A program made the translations under genes and the position numbers. A stretch of 36,182 nt of DNA from Christensenella sp. UBA1252 (GTDB lineage: Bacteria; Bacillota; Clostridia; Christensenellales; CAG-1252): the NCBI GenBank assembly GCA_002308575.1, contig DBVY01000025.1, forward strand, positions 3,158 through 39,339. Reading direction: 5' to 3'. Each line of letters starts with the position of its first letter. Within the stretch, counting starts at the first letter, position 1. The notes below the pieces were generated by a model. That model worked only from the letters and a program-made list of their open reading frames with translations, was not told where the DNA came from and did not search any database. Positions 14,992 through 23,863 of this stretch are shown piece after piece.

Positions 14992-17900
14992 TTACGAAAC
15001 GCTGCAACTTGCAAGTCGTATGTTATCCATATACAGATAGTTATCCGCGCCGTCGTACCGAGCGAAGATAATGATGCTCTTAATGGATACGCTTGAGAAG
15101 TTAAAACTCAAAGTTTTCACCGTATTTCCACCTGTCAGCGCCAACGAAGCAAACGTATCCTCCGAACCCGCAAGATACACCGTTTGACCCGAAGAATTGA
15201 CGATCGCAACGCGATAACGGATCGGTCCGAGGCTGTTATACCAGTTGCCGAGGTCGATCGAGAGATGATTGGCCGTTCCGAGCGCGGAACCGCCCTCGTT
15301 ATACACGTACTTGTAGGTCGAATTGCCGCAAGCGAGCGCAACGAGCGGAGAATTCGCAGGCTTACGCGAATTCATCTTTCCGGACGTGGTTTCGTACTTG
15401 CTTCCCGTCCAGCAATACTGCTTCCATTTGCTACTCGTATAAGCGGAACCGACCGTTCCGTCGTCGAAATCGACGGTCGCGACGGAGGTCGTAAGCTTGG
15501 TCGCGCTGGACTTGGACGCGGAATCGAGGAATTGCAAATTGTCGATATACGTATAAACGGCAGGATTGTTCGTCGCTGCGCCGGAAATGATGAAATACAT
15601 AACGTCCATCGACTTGATTGCATTATCCCACGTCTTGTAATCCGTTCTGCCGATATACTGTTTGACTTTACTCGGCGTATAATTCGTTCCGCCGATATTG
15701 ACTTCGAGGTTTTCGTCGTCGAAGGAGATAACGACTCTGTACCAAGAACTGTTATTCATACTCAATTTCGCCAGATCGTAATTGACGTAGATACCGTTCG
15801 CATAATCCACGAAGCGAATCTTCGTTTTCGCCGAGGTGTAATACTCGTTCAATTTAATATCGAACGCAATGCCCTTATAGGCTTTCGTCAGCGTTCCGAA
15901 TTCTTTGCCGAAACGGAACGCAACGCCGTTCGCAAACGATTTGAGTTCGAGCGCTTTGCCCGCTCCGAACGCGTCGTCCGTGATCGTCATCGCCGAATTC
16001 GGACTGGCTTCCCAATCCTTTGAGCCGTACTTCTCTTTCGACCATTTGTTGAGCGATCCCTTGTCGAAAGTGTCGAGCATTAAGCCGGAAACGGTAAAAG
16101 TCTTGCTTTGTGCGGAAGACGTTCCGTTATAATACGTGTTGGACGCGGAGTCGTAACCACCGAGCGCGCGGAACTTCACCGTTCCGCTCGAAGTTGCGGT
16201 ATAAGAAGTTAAATTCGTGTCGGTATAGGTGCTTCCGTTATCCGTCGAGTATTGCGATTTCAAACCGGTTAAGCTCCAAACCGCCGTCGTGGACGAACTC
16301 GAAATGAAGGACAAGGCAGACGTTTGCGTCAAATAGGAAGCAGACGCAACGGAAGAATCGACGTAAGCCGAATTATCGGAGCGAGTCGCGTAAACGCTGA
16401 CGGAGTGGCTTCCCGCGGACGTCGAGAAAGAAACGGTGCGACCCGTTTGCGACTTATAGCTTCCGTTATCGATTTTCACGTAGTAAGCGGAAGCGTTCGA
16501 AACGGCGTTCCAAGTCACTCCGCTCGAACCGATCGTCAAAGAAGGCGCCGCCAATTTCGTAATCTTGATCGTTCCGCTCTTTTCGATCGGAGAAGCCGTG
16601 TAATAATAAATCTTTCCGGAGCCGTCGAAGCCGCCTTCCGCCTTAACGGAAACGGTATAACTCCCCTCACCCGACGCCGTATAGGAGGTATCGGTCGTCG
16701 CTTTATAACTGCCGCTTCCGACCTTCAAAGAAGTTTTGAAAGCGACGGACGTCCAAGACGCCTTTGCGCCGACAATCGTTATATTCGAAAGGGAAACCGT
16801 CTTGACCGTGTAAGAATAAGACGCCGCCTCGCTGTCGATTTTCGTCGTTCCGTTTCCGATCGCTTTGACGGAGACCGTGTAACTCCCCGCCTTCGTGGAG
16901 TACGAATACTCCCTTCCGCTTTGGCTCGTATAGGAACCGCTACCGACCTTGACGCCGTAACTCGTTGCCCCGCTGATCGCGCCCCAAGAAATCTTGGTGT
17001 CGCCTGCGGAAAGAGACGGTTTCGCGAGTTTTGTGATCGTTACGCTCTCCGATTTCTCGATCGAAGACGCCGCGTAATAGAAAGTGGAAGAGGACGAAAC
17101 GAAGCCGCCTTCCGCTTTTACGTAAATCTTTGTCGTTTGATCGCCCGCGGAAGATCCCGAATAAGACGCCGCGTACGAAGTCGTGGTGGTCGGAGAATAT
17201 GAACCAGTATTCCCGATCTTCAAAGAAACGGTTGCCGCAACCGCACTCCAAGAGAACGTTGCGCCCGAAAGCGAAATGCCGGGAAGAGAAACCTCAACCG
17301 TTTTATAGGAGAACGTAATTGCGTTGCTTTCCGGATATTGCGCGGTGTCGTCCGAATAGGCTTTGATTTTGAAGGTATGGTCGCCTGCCGCCGTCAAATA
17401 GGCAAGTTCGTTCGCGGTCACACGAGCAAACGCCCCGTCATCCGTCGAAACCATATAGCAATCGGCGTGTTCGTCGTTCTCAAGGGTCAATCCGTTTTGT
17501 CCCGCGGTCAAAACGGGCGCGGAAAGTTTAATCGGAACGATCACGTAAGCCTCTTTGAAAACGGTGTCACCGACATAACGTATACGCGCGGAAACGTCAA
17601 CGCCGCCCGTTGCTTTAACGTAGATCGTTACGCTTCCGTTTTTCGGCGAATAACTACTCGCCGTTTTCTCCGTGAAATCCTCTTCGCCCTCTTCTTTTAC
17701 GGACAACAAACCGACGTATGTAAAGGTTGCGACGCCGTTATCCTGCGCGATATCGGACAACGAAACCTGCATGACCTCGTAAGAGATTTCGGAAACGCCG
17801 CTCGTCGGATATTGCTCTTCATCGTTACTGCAAGCGCGAATGCTGATTGCATAGGTTCCAACCGCGTTTTCGAAATCGACCGAACAAGCATTCAATTCCG

Positions 17901-20900
17901 TTTCCGCGCCGCCGTTTACGGAAATCATATAATAATCCGCGTGAGAAATCGCGTCAAAAGCAACTCCGTCTTGCGTGATCAACAAAACGGGCGCATCCAA
18001 AACGATCGGAACGACGATCTTTTTCGTCTTCTCGATCGGATCGCCGACGTAATAAATGCTTCCCGTCGAAACGTAACCGGGATCGACGCGAAGCGTGATC
18101 GTTTCGGTCGCTTTGGGAGAAAGCGTCGTATTCGCAAACGGAATCGCCGCCGCGGCGCCTTCTTTCAGCGTCAAAATACCGATATACGTCCAATCCGCAA
18201 CGCCGTACGTAACGGTTACGTCGCTGAGCGCAATTGCGCGGACGGTATACTCGAAGATCGCGTCTTCGCTGTCGAGCAACGTTGCCGTTCCGACCGATTT
18301 GACGCGCACCGTATAACTGCCGGGCTCGTTCGAGAAAGCATAGTTTTCGGCGGGTTGATATTCGCCGTCGTTAACTTTTACGGCATACGAAGTCGCCTTG
18401 GATACGGGCTCCCAAACCAAACCGTTCGCGGCGCCGTTCAAGGTCAAAACGGGAGCGGTCAACTGCCCGTATTCGATCCTTCTCATTTTCGTAATCGGAT
18501 CGCCTTTATAGAGAATCGCATTTTGTTCGTCGTACCCTGAGACGACTTTTACGTAGACCGCTTTATCCTCTCCGTCCTCGTTCATATAGTAAGGTTTATC
18601 GTAAGGAACGAAGTTATCCTCATCGAATTCCGCGTTCTGATCTACGATCTGATAGAATAAGAATCCGCGATACGCCCAACTGACGGTCGCTTCGGTCAAG
18701 GTTAAATTATCTTTCGGTTCAACCGTACCCTCCAAAGAAACCGCCGCAACTTCAAACGTCGCGTTTGCGGAAGCGCTGTCCGGATATTGCTCGGAATCGA
18801 CGTTGATCGAACGAATGGAAACGTTATAAACCGCGAACTCTCTTTCGGAGAGATCGAGCTCCATTCTTTGATCCTCTTCTCTTTCTTGGATCACATAGGG
18901 TTCGCCGCCGTTGATCGAGATCGAATAGCCCGTTGCGTTCGTTATTTTATTCCACCAAATTCCCTTGTTCCAAGTCTTCAAAACAGGCGACGCAAGAAGG
19001 ATCGGAACGACGACGGGAACTTCTTTCTTTTCGATCGTTTCGCCTGCATAATAGATCTTGTTTCCTTCATCGAAACCGCCGATTGCCTTTACGGAGAAAG
19101 TCATCGTTTTATCGGTAAAGAAAGAGGTCGTTTCCGTTTCCGAATAAGGCGCTCTGCCCCAAGCATAGAACGTTTTGAACGCATTCACGGTAAAGGATGC
19201 GGTTCTGCCCGCTTCGTCAGGATCGGTCAAAGAAACGTTCGAAAGCGTGACCAAACTGACCGAATATTCGTACACGTCGGATTCGTAACCGTCGAGAATA
19301 TTCGTTCCGTTTCCGATCGCGCGAACCATAACGGAATAATCACCCGCGACGCTCGGGAACGAATAGGCACTCATCTCCGTCCATTCACCTTCGTTTTCTT
19401 TAACGAGATATCCGGTCGCATACGGAATGCTATCCCAAACAAGCCCGTTTTTATCATCGTTCAAACGAACGACGGGACGTGAAAGTTTTCTGATAACGAC
19501 CGTGCTTTCCAGCGTCGGTTCGATTTCCGCGTAATAGAAAACGTGCTCGGATTCATCGTAGCCGCCCTTTGCGAGAACGGTGATTCGGTGACCGCCGAGT
19601 TCTTCGGAACGAACGGTGTATGAAGAACCTTCCACGCGGAAGTATTCGCCGGCGTTGTCCTTAAAATACACTTCGTACGCGCTCGCATACCAAGTTGCGG
19701 TTGCTTCGCGAACGAGGAGGTCACGCAAAACGATTCCCTTGACTTCATAGTTATATTCGGTCGCATTGGAGTACGCCATCGTGCCGCCGATCATCGCGAT
19801 CACGCGCAACGAATAAAAACCTACGGCGTGCGCAAACGGGAACGAAAGATCGAATTGTTCAACGAAATCGCCGTCGTTTACGGAAACCGCATAGCGATCC
19901 GCTTCATCCACGGGATCCCATTCGATCCCGCTTTGCGTTACGCGCAAGATCGGGGCGTCCAGCGTTCCCGTAACGAAGATCTTTTTAACGATCTCTTGCG
20001 CACCCACGTAATACGTCCGATTTGCCTCGTCGTAATACCCTTCCGCTTTTACGGAAATCGTAACGTCCTCTTCGGCGGAGAATGTTTTATTCGGGCAAGA
20101 AACGTAATCCGCATCTCCGATTTTGATAGAGGAAATGCCGTTCGTCGTCCACGTTGCGGTATGTACGCCGCCGTTAATCGAAACGTCGATCTTCGAAAGA
20201 TTGACTTGCACGACGGATAAGGAATACGACGCGATCTTAGAAGGCGTTCCGTCTTCACCGATCAAAGCGCGCACACGCAAAACGTAAGTTCCCTCTTCGG
20301 CGGGAACGGCAAATAAGGCGGCTTCTTGATACTCCGCACCGTTCAAAGAATATTCAAAGCGAGCGGAAGGATCATCGTGCGAGAAATAAACAGAATACTC
20401 GTCCGCCGTAATAACGGGTGCGGCATAGGAAGAAGACGCGGAAAATTCCGCTTTGTAACGGATCCGGAGATCGTCCGCATACAAATACTGCGTTTCGAGT
20501 TCGGATTCGTTTTTGGTAACGAAATAGAAACTGCGAACGACGATCGGTTCAAGGAGCTTCTTTTCGACCGTAACGAACCCGTCCGTTACGGGGAATGAAT
20601 AGAAATTGTCCGCGCTGCCGAGAAGATAGGTCAAGCCGCCGTCTTCTCCGATCACAACAAGTTTGAGTTTGAGTTCATCCGCGCCCGCCTGATCGTTTGC
20701 AAGTGCGATCGAGAAATCATTCGCCAAGCCGAGTGCGCGACCGCCCTCGTTATAAACGAATTTATTCGTAACCCACTTGCCCGTCGCAAAAACGCCGACC
20801 TTCGAATCCGCTTTCTCTCGGCAGTACATCTGTGAAGAAGAAAGCGGTTGCCATCCGTTTTGCGTGGAATACGTGTATTCCTTGATTTCATCACGAACGT

Positions 20901-22872
20901 ACGGTTCGCCGTCCGTTCCGTCTTCGAAATCGAGAGAAAGATCCGACGCGGTTTCAAACACGGCGCCGGCAAAGTGGGAGGCGTTCTGCCCCGTCGCTTC
21001 CACGATTCGGATCGAGTATCCGTTTCTCTCAAACGCGCCTCTCATCTTAAAATCGGAGAGATCATCTTCAAAAGAGATCGTCGCCGCGGCAACGTCGATC
21101 GAAAGCGCGCCTTCCATAACGAAGTTCGTTTCGAGCGCCGTCGAATAGATGCGCAGCGTGTCTTCCGAACGCATAAACACAATTTCGTTTACGTCGAATT
21201 GGAGTTGTTCACGCGTAAGGTAGGAAGACCCGATCCCGAACAAAGGTTGCGTGATCGCGGTTTGAGCTTCCGGCTCGTAAATCGCAACGACGTTATCCAC
21301 GATCAAACGCGCGTTTGCGCCGTTCGGTGAATTCCCTTTTACCGTAAAGCTCATACGATCGAGGAAAGGAACGATCTCATACAATTCAACCGCTTGCTTG
21401 ATGTTTTTCGGCAAATCAAAGGAATCCGCAAGCGCCGAATCCTTCATACCCCAAGCGGTTTGAAGGGGGAACGTGTTATTGATCAGCCATTTCGAATCCG
21501 TCAAAGAAAGCGTAACGGAGATCCAATAAGCGGGAAGCGTTCCGAGATCGTAATTGATGCAATAACCGGTATCGTCATCCGCCAACGTAACGAGCAAGGT
21601 CGCAACGCCGTCGCCTTTGAAATCAAAGGAAAGCGCATTGTAACCGTCGCTCAAAGAATACGACGTACTGAAACGATACGCGACGGAATTGTTCCATGCA
21701 TTTAATCCGAGCGCCGTCGATCCGTCGAAGCTTTCTTCGAGCGAAACGGAAGCGGTCGTTTGCACCCAATCGTTTTCGAATTTTCGAATGTTCCATTTTG
21801 CGGAAAGATCCGTTGCGGATTCGGCTGCGTCCTCGATCAAAGCGGGACGTGCCGCAGGCGCGACGAAACATACGGATTCGGGCGCGCTCTCCGCATAGTA
21901 AATACTTTCGGTAGAATCGAAACCGGGGATCGCACGGAACGAAACCTCGCAAGTATCTTTCGCGATGAAAGTCGTTTCGGAAAATGCTTCGAACGTCGAT
22001 CCGATCGCTTTTTCAAGACCAAGTCCCGTAAACGCAAGGTCGGCTTGGTTCGCCGCGGTTTTGGAAACGCTCACGGCGCAAGGCACGGTCGTATAATTAA
22101 ACGTAACGGAACGGCTGTCCGAATAGTAGACGCCGTCCCCTACACTCTTGACCGCAATCGAGTGCTTCCCTTTTATCGAAGAAAAGCGAGCGCTTTCCGC
22201 ATTCGAGAAAAACGAACCGTCGATCGAAACGGCATACGTAACCGCGTTTTCTACGTTCGACCAAGTCAAACCGTGTTCGGACGGGATCAAGGTAGGCGCC
22301 GCAAGCGGGGTTGCGGAAGCCGTGAACACGCGGATCGAACGCTCGATCGCTTCGCCGGTAAAGAAAACGCGATCGATCTTATCAAAACCGCCTTCTGCCT
22401 TGACCGTCACAAGAACGTCGTCCGAAATGGCAACGTAATTGGAATCCGTCGTGACGGAAAACTCGCCTTCCCCCTCTCGAACGCTGACTTTCAAAGAAGA
22501 GGTCGTCCAAGAAACGACGCCGCCCGAAACGCCGAGATCGGAGAGCGCGATCGCGCGGGTAACATACGAAAAGGAAGCGGCGCAGACCTTTTTATTCTCC
22601 GAATTCAGCGCCCAAGCTTTGATTTCATGGGTTCCCACAACGGAAGAATACGGAATCACGGAAGAAAGGGATTGTTCCTTTTCTTCTCCTCCGTCCAATT
22701 GCGAAATGAACTTCGTGTATTTGCCGTGATAAAACGAAACGCCGACGTCGCCTGCATCGATCTGCACGGGGTCTTCTTCGGTTTCTTTCTTGTTCGTATT
22801 ACAGGCAACGAGGCAACACGACGCGATTACCAAAACCAAAAACAGAATCGTGATCAAACGGATTTTTTTCAT
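14992..22872 (-). CDS. Giant (2,626-residue) repeat-built surface lipoprotein with two pairs of carbohydrate-binding-like modules
   Basis: The signal peptide ends in lipobox LVAC (Cys24), so the protein is anchored by lipid at the outer face of the membrane; no LPXTG or S-layer anchor is seen. Residues about 45-345 hold alternating Fn3-like units (type A) and a second beta unit (type B). A first pair of beta-sandwich modules lies at about 350-535 (ends IVDNVVAIY) and 640-808 (ends LYADDLRIRY). Nine further A-B pairs fill about 811-2263. A second, homologous module pair closes the protein at about 2264-2452 (YIDNLQFL) and 2467-2626 (LYMDNIRL). No enzyme motif is visible. It is first in the operon, with a good promoter and GGAGG site, so it is probably abundant and serves as the main polysaccharide-capturing scaffold. 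Function is inferred from architecture and context. Confidence 0.9.
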   Translation of the reverse strand: MKKIRLITILFLVLVIASCCLVACNTNKKETEEDPVQIDAGDVGVSFYHGKYTKFISQLDGGEEKEQSLSSVIPYSSVVGTHEIKAWALNSENKKVCAASFSYVTRAIALSDLGVSGGVVSWTTSSLKVSVREGEGEFSVTTDSNYVAISDDVLVTVKAEGGFDKIDRVFFTGEAIERSIRVFTASATPLAAPTLIPSEHGLTWSNVENAVTYAVSIDGSFFSNAESARFSSIKGKHSIAVKSVGDGVYYSDSRSVTFNYTTVPCAVSVSKTAANQADLAFTGLGLEKAIGSTFEAFSETTFIAKDTCEVSFRAIPGFDSTESIYYAESAPESVCFVAPAARPALIEDAAESATDLSAKWNIRKFENDWVQTTASVSLEESFDGSTALGLNAWNNSVAYRFSTSYSLSDGYNALSFDFKGDGVATLLVTLADDDTGYCINYDLGTLPAYWISVTLSLTDSKWLINNTFPLQTAWGMKDSALADSFDLPKNIKQAVELYEIVPFLDRMSFTVKGNSPNGANARLIVDNVVAIYEPEAQTAITQPLFGIGSSYLTREQLQFDVNEIVFMRSEDTLRIYSTALETNFVMEGALSIDVAAATISFEDDLSDFKMRGAFERNGYSIRIVEATGQNASHFAGAVFETASDLSLDFEDGTDGEPYVRDEIKEYTYSTQNGWQPLSSSQMYCREKADSKVGVFATGKWVTNKFVYNEGGRALGLANDFSIALANDQAGADELKLKLVVIGEDGGLTYLLGSADNFYSFPVTDGFVTVEKKLLEPIVVRSFYFVTKNESELETQYLYADDLRIRYKAEFSASSSYAAPVITADEYSVYFSHDDPSARFEYSLNGAEYQEAALFAVPAEEGTYVLRVRALIGEDGTPSKIASYSLSVVQVNLSKIDVSINGGVHTATWTTNGISSIKIGDADYVSCPNKTFSAEEDVTISVKAEGYYDEANRTYYVGAQEIVKKIFVTGTLDAPILRVTQSGIEWDPVDEADRYAVSVNDGDFVEQFDLSFPFAHAVGFYSLRVIAMIGGTMAYSNATEYNYEVKGIVLRDLLVREATATWYASAYEVYFKDNAGEYFRVEGSSYTVRSEELGGHRITVLAKGGYDESEHVFYYAEIEPTLESTVVIRKLSRPVVRLNDDKNGLVWDSIPYATGYLVKENEGEWTEMSAYSFPSVAGDYSVMVRAIGNGTNILDGYESDVYEYSVSLVTLSNVSLTDPDEAGRTASFTVNAFKTFYAWGRAPYSETETTSFFTDKTMTFSVKAIGGFDEGNKIYYAGETIEKKEVPVVVPILLASPVLKTWNKGIWWNKITNATGYSISINGGEPYVIQEREEDQRMELDLSEREFAVYNVSIRSINVDSEQYPDSASANATFEVAAVSLEGTVEPKDNLTLTEATVSWAYRGFLFYQIVDQNAEFDEDNFVPYDKPYYMNEDGEDKAVYVKVVSGYDEQNAILYKGDPITKMRRIEYGQLTAPVLTLNGAANGLVWEPVSKATSYAVKVNDGEYQPAENYAFSNEPGSYTVRVKSVGTATLLDSEDAIFEYTVRAIALSDVTVTYGVADWTYIGILTLKEGAAAAIPFANTTLSPKATETITLRVDPGYVSTGSIYYVGDPIEKTKKIVVPIVLDAPVLLITQDGVAFDAISHADYYMISVNGGAETELNACSVDFENAVGTYAISIRACSNDEEQYPTSGVSEISYEVMQVSLSDIAQDNGVATFTYVGLLSVKEEGEEDFTEKTASSYSPKNGSVTIYVKATGGVDVSARIRYVGDTVFKEAYVIVPIKLSAPVLTAGQNGLTLENDEHADCYMVSTDDGAFARVTANELAYLTAAGDHTFKIKAYSDDTAQYPESNAITFSYKTVEVSLPGISLSGATFSWSAVAATVSLKIGNTGSYSPTTTTSYAASYSGSSAGDQTTKIYVKAEGGFVSSSSTFYYAASSIEKSESVTITKLAKPSLSAGDTKISWGAISGATSYGVKVGSGSYTSQSGREYSYSTKAGSYTVSVKAIGNGTTKIDSEAASYSYTVKTVSLSNITIVGAKASWTSVAFKTSLKVGSGSYKATTDTSYTASGEGSYTVSVKAEGGFDGSGKIYYYTASPIEKSGTIKITKLAAPSLTIGSSGVTWNAVSNASAYYVKIDNGSYKSQTGRTVSFSTSAGSHSVSVYATRSDNSAYVDSSVASASYLTQTSALSFISSSSTTAVWSLTGLKSQYSTDNGSTYTDTNLTSYTATSSGTVKFRALGGYDSASNTYYNGTSSAQSKTFTVSGLMLDTFDKGSLNKWSKEKYGSKDWEASPNSAMTITDDAFGAGKALELKSFANGVAFRFGKEFGTLTKAYKGIAFDIKLNEYYTSAKTKIRFVDYANGIYVNYDLAKLSMNNSSWYRVVISFDDENLEVNIGGTNYTPSKVKQYIGRTDYKTWDNAIKSMDVMYFIISGAATNNPAVYTYIDNLQFLDSASKSSATKLTTSVATVDFDDGTVGSAYTSSKWKQYCWTGSKYETTSGKMNSRKPANSPLVALACGNSTYKYVYNEGGSALGTANHLSIDLGNWYNSLGPIRYRVAIVNSSGQTVYLAGSEDTFASLALTGGNTVKTLSFNFSSVSIKSIIIFARYDGADNYLYMDNIRLASCSVS
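16084..20442 (-). repeat. Nine tandem A-B protein repeats inside the giant lipoprotein
   Basis: The stretch encodes units of about 150-190 residues. Type A starts L.(A/S)P.L....G..W......A..Y.V....G and ends G.Y.V.V.A.G; type B starts SL..(I/V)...... A.W and ends V.A.GGYD....YY.G..IEK. I count the A start nine times here (for example YAAPV, LDAPI, LSRPV, LASPV, LTAPV, LDAPV, LSAPV, LAKPS, LAAPS), plus one at residue 190 and a degenerate one near residue 45. The last three pairs are closer to one another and rich in Ser, Thr, Gly and Tyr. The repeats are diverged at DNA level and are not a CRISPR array. Confidence 0.85.
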
Positions 22873-22904
22873 ATGACCTCCGCGCGCGAAATAAGTCTTT
22901 TATT

Positions 22905-22933
22905 ATTATAACATAATAATATTTTATTTTCAA
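22905..22933 (-). promoter_or_regulatory. Sigma-A-type promoter of the glycan-utilisation operon
   Basis: On the minus strand, -35 TTGAAA (22928-22933) and -10 TATAAT (22905-22910) are separated by exactly 17 bases of pure A/T-rich sequence. The start would be near 22898, giving a leader of about 25 bases with a CGCGCGCG run directly before the GGAGG ribosome site of the giant lipoprotein gene. No other convincing promoter was seen between here and the window edge, so all 14 genes may depend on it. Confidence 0.8.
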
Positions 22934-22942
22934 TAGTGAATT

Positions 22943-22957
22943 TTGAACATTTTTCAA
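22943..22957. promoter_or_regulatory. Inverted repeat upstream of the operon promoter (candidate operator)
   Basis: A perfect inverted repeat TTGAA-N5-TTCAA lies 9 bases upstream of the -35 element, around position -45 to -60 from the predicted start. That is where an activator would bind. No regulator gene lies inside the operon as seen, so the cognate protein is unknown. A repeat of this size can arise by chance in A/T-rich DNA. Confidence 0.4.
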
Positions 22958-23003
22958 CCGCGCCCGTGCGGAAGCGAACCGAATCACGATAAAAAAATAC
23001 AAG

Positions 23004-23022
23004 AAAAATCCGACGATTCGGA
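23004..23022 (-). terminator. Second, weaker Rho-independent terminator
   Basis: On the minus strand, TCCGA-ATCG-TCGGA (23009-23022) is followed by five T. It lies directly after the stronger terminator at 23024-23051, so the two together insulate the glycan operon from the peroxidase operon. Confidence 0.55.
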
Positions 23023-23023
23023 C

Positions 23024-23051
23024 AAAAAAAAAGGCGGAAGAATATTCCGCC
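23024..23051 (-). terminator. Rho-independent terminator of the peroxidase/TSCPD operon
   Basis: On the minus strand a 7-base stem GGCGGAA-TATTC-TTCCGCC is followed by nine T. It starts five bases after the stop of the TSCPD gene and is a textbook intrinsic terminator. Confidence 0.9.
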
Positions 23052-23056
23052 CGCCT

Positions 23057-23307
23057 CTACCTCGCTTGATTGATCGCCGACTGCACGGCTTTCGCAAGTT
23101 GATCCGCGCAAGAGGTCTTTCTTCCTCCGCACGTATTACCGGAACAAGCGGAAACAATCTCTTCCGCCCTCCTCCCTTCAAGGAGTTTTGAAATCATCTT
23201 CAAATTCCCGTTGCACCCGCCAAGAAAACGAATATTCGAAACGATTCCGTCCGTCATATCGAAATCGATTTGAACCGCGCAAGTGTCCTTCGTTCTGTAA
23301 CTGTACT

Positions 23308-23311
<4 letters not shown>
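23057..23311 (-). CDS. TSCPD domain-containing small protein
   Basis: This 84-residue protein matches the small TSCPD family (TIGR03905-like), related to a segment found near the C-terminus of some vitamin B12-dependent ribonucleotide reductases. It has F.GGCNGNLK...KLLEGR at about residues 29-47 and the cysteine-rich CSGNTCGGRKTSCADQLAKA at 56-75. Cysteines are at 11, 33, 56, 61 and 68, enough for a metal or redox site. The family has no firmly established function that I know of. The ATG overlaps the peroxidase stop by four bases, so the two are co-translated. That suggests, but does not show, a redox link. Confidence 0.88.
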
Positions 23312-23784
<473 letters not shown>

Positions 23785-23806
23785 TTTGCCACCTCAAATT
23801 TTTATC

Positions 23807-23835
23807 ATTATAGCAAAAAATACGGAGATGGTCAA
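23807..23835 (-). promoter_or_regulatory. Sigma-A-type promoter for the peroxidase gene
   Basis: On the minus strand, -35 TTGACC (23830-23835) and -10 TATAAT (23807-23812) are spaced by 17 bases. The start is near 23800, about 16 bases before the ATG. It begins right after the end of the cation transporter gene. Confidence 0.8.
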
Positions 23836-23863
23836 ATCGAATTTGAATCAACGAAATGATCGA

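Noticed and set aside
16324..18540. Plus-strand frames opposite the repeats of the giant gene (also 21760-22911)
   Set aside because: They mirror the repetitive coding strand, are Arg-rich, and have no promoter or ribosome site.
16084..20442. Regularly spaced repeats considered as a CRISPR array
   Set aside because: Units are about 500 bases, diverged in DNA, and keep one open reading frame; they are protein repeats.
14992..22872. Giant gene as a cell-wall adhesin anchored by sortase or as a modular synthase
   Set aside because: There is no LPXTG-plus-membrane tail or S-layer domain, and no synthase motif; the N-terminal lipobox and the glycan operon fit a surface binding role better.
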